A DNA stretch of 64,000 nt, taken from Roseibium porphyridii (GTDB lineage Bacteria; Pseudomonadota; Alphaproteobacteria; Rhizobiales; Stappiaceae). The notes beneath the pieces are model-generated. The model saw only the letters and a list, made by a program, of their open reading frames with translations, was not told the origin of the DNA and did not search any database. The translations under genes were made by a program, and so were the position numbers. Below, in pieces: positions 62,946 through 64,000 of the stretch. Positions within the stretch are counted from its first letter, which is position 1; the number at the start of each line of letters is the position of its first letter. The stretch spans positions 1,158,001-1,222,000 of the forward strand of contig NZ_CP120863.1 in NCBI RefSeq assembly GCF_026191725.2, in the 5' to 3' direction.

Positions 62946-63947
62946 ATGGCAACTCTGGTCGCTCTGCTGGGAGCAGGACGGATTGGCAAGGTGCACGCAA
63001 AAGCCATCGGCGCGGTTGATGGAGCAATGCTCGTCGCCGTCGCCGATGCCTTCCCGGAGGCTGCTGAAGCGCTGGCACAAGCTTATGGCGCACGTGTTGC
63101 AACGATCGACGAGATTGCGGCGGCCGATGATGTCGATGCGGTGATCATCTGTACGCCAACAGACACACATGCGGATCTGATCGAGCAGTTTGCAAAAGCC
63201 GGTAAGGCGATCTTCTGCGAAAAGCCGATCGACCTGTCCATAGAGCGGGTCAAATCCTGTCTCCAGACGGTTGAAGACCATGGTGCGACTCTCATGTTGG
63301 GATTCAATCGCCGTTTTGACCCGCATTTTTCTGCTGTGCGCGACACCATCTTGGAAGGCCGTATCGGCGATGTTGAGATGGTCCAGATCACATCGCGTGA
63401 CCCAGGCGCGCCACCTCCGGGATATATCCAGTCCTCTGGCGGGATTTTTCGCGATATGGCTGTTCACGACTTCGATATGGCAAGATTTCTGCTCGGCGAA
63501 GAATTCACCACCGTTTATGCAACCGGCTCGGTTCTGGTCGATCCTGAAATCGGCAAGCTTGGCGACTACGACAGCGCAACCATCGTGCTGACAACAGCGT
63601 CCGGCAAGCAGTGTTCGATATCCAACTCGCGCCGCGCGGCCTACGGCTACGATCAACGGATTGAAGTGCATGGATCCAAGGGAGCTGTTTCCGCCGAAAA
63701 TCAGCGCCCGGTTTCCATAGAGGTCGCGACCGAGGATGGATACCTGCGCCCGCCTTTGCATGATTTTTTCATGACGCGCTACACCGAGGCCTATGCCGCT
63801 GAAATCAAGGCGTTCGTAGAAGCCATCGAAAACGGAACACAACCATCTCCAACCGGCGAGGACGGACTGAAATCGCTCATTTTGGGTGAGGCTGCATTGA
63901 AATCCGTGGCCGAGCGGCGCGCTGTCGGAACGGATGAAATCCAATAG
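62946..63947 (+). CDS. iolG: myo-Inositol 2-dehydrogenase
   Basis: A 333-residue GFO/IDH/MocA-family NAD-dependent dehydrogenase making 2-keto-myo-inositol (also called idhA). Coenzyme motif LGAGRIGKVHAKAI, catalytic Lys in EKPIDL, and the active-site pattern RDMAVHDFDMARFLLG are seen. GGGAGGA precedes ATG 62946. Divergent from iolR and ends at the terminator at 63974. Confidence 0.92.
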   Translation: MATLVALLGAGRIGKVHAKAIGAVDGAMLVAVADAFPEAAEALAQAYGARVATIDEIAAADDVDAVIICTPTDTHADLIEQFAKAGKAIFCEKPIDLSIERVKSCLQTVEDHGATLMLGFNRRFDPHFSAVRDTILEGRIGDVEMVQITSRDPGAPPPGYIQSSGGIFRDMAVHDFDMARFLLGEEFTTVYATGSVLVDPEIGKLGDYDSATIVLTTASGKQCSISNSRRAAYGYDQRIEVHGSKGAVSAENQRPVSIEVATEDGYLRPPLHDFFMTRYTEAYAAEIKAFVEAIENGTQPSPTGEDGLKSLILGEAALKSVAERRAVGTDEIQ

Positions 63948-63973
63948 AGACTGCAGACTTCGATCCCCGTGAA

Positions 63974-63998
63974 AGAGGCGTGTCGGCACGCTCTTTTG
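63974..63998 (+). terminator. Terminator of iolG
   Basis: AGAGGCGTG (63974-63982) pairs with CACGCTCT (63987-63994) with one bulged G and a TCGG loop; TTTT follows. Confidence 0.7.
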
Positions 63999-64000
63999 TC

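Overview
The window looks like chromosomal DNA of a marine alphaproteobacterium of the Rhizobiales, most like Roseibium/Labrenzia (Stappiaceae). This is inferred from gene content, not from a database search. The pointers are rhizobial-type myo-inositol genes (iolC fused to a DUF2090 domain, an RpiR-type regulator, a fructose/ribose-type ABC transporter with a one-domain ATPase), an aglEFGK-like alpha-glucoside transporter, an arsR/arsC/aqpS arsenic operon as in Sinorhizobium, and a DddP-like DMSP-lyase homologue. I saw no rRNA, tRNA, insertion sequence, phage gene or CRISPR array.

Layout. 1-3 kb: a DHA2-type MFS exporter, then arsR-arsC-aqpS. 3-9.8 kb: housekeeping and singletons (GNAT, GntR, DUF2270, Tex, TetR, a Dda-like helicase). 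9.8-17.5 kb: a DAO-family oxidase, a fatty-acid desaturase coupled to a PhnD-like binding protein without a signal peptide, two LysR regulators, a haloalkane dehalogenase with a Tat-type signal, an SRPBCC protein and a small secreted protein. 17.5-23 kb: a minus-strand operon of an MttB-family methyltransferase, an FAD/GcvT dehydrogenase of the dimethylglycine/sarcosine type and a DddP-like M24 protein. 23.3-28.1 kb: an aminoglycoside-phosphotransferase fold protein lacking the usual catalytic Asp, and a PotA/FbpB/FbpA-like ABC transporter whose ATPase gene runs towards its permease gene. 28.4-35.6 kb: 6-phosphogluconate dehydrogenase, an aldo/keto reductase, a Tat-type thioredoxin with CcdA, a TIM-barrel epimerase, a GhrA-like dehydrogenase, a VOC protein and a LysR regulator. 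36-39 kb: proX-proW-proV betaine transporter. 39-41 kb: a TolC-type outer-membrane protein and a long non-coding gap. 41.3-48.3 kb: a GntR regulator, then the LacI-controlled agl transporter. 48.6-53.1 kb: a DeoR regulator, a KDG-kinase-like gene and a chemoreceptor. 53.2-63.9 kb: the inositol locus (iolB, E, D, C, the ABC transporter, the RpiR regulator and divergent idhA/iolG).

How it fits together. Much of the window is about taking up and breaking down compatible solutes and plant/algal carbohydrates: betaine import, N- or S-methyl group removal (MttB, DMGDH-like, DddP-like), alpha-glucosides and inositol. The best candidates for something not well described are the MttB/FAD-GcvT/DddP-like operon, the Tat-signal haloalkane dehalogenase, the kinase-fold protein with a degraded catalytic motif next to a convergently arranged ABC transporter, and RNA elements: alternative pairing before the desaturase, a terminator inside the PhnD-like gene, and hairpins after the binding-protein genes of three transporters.
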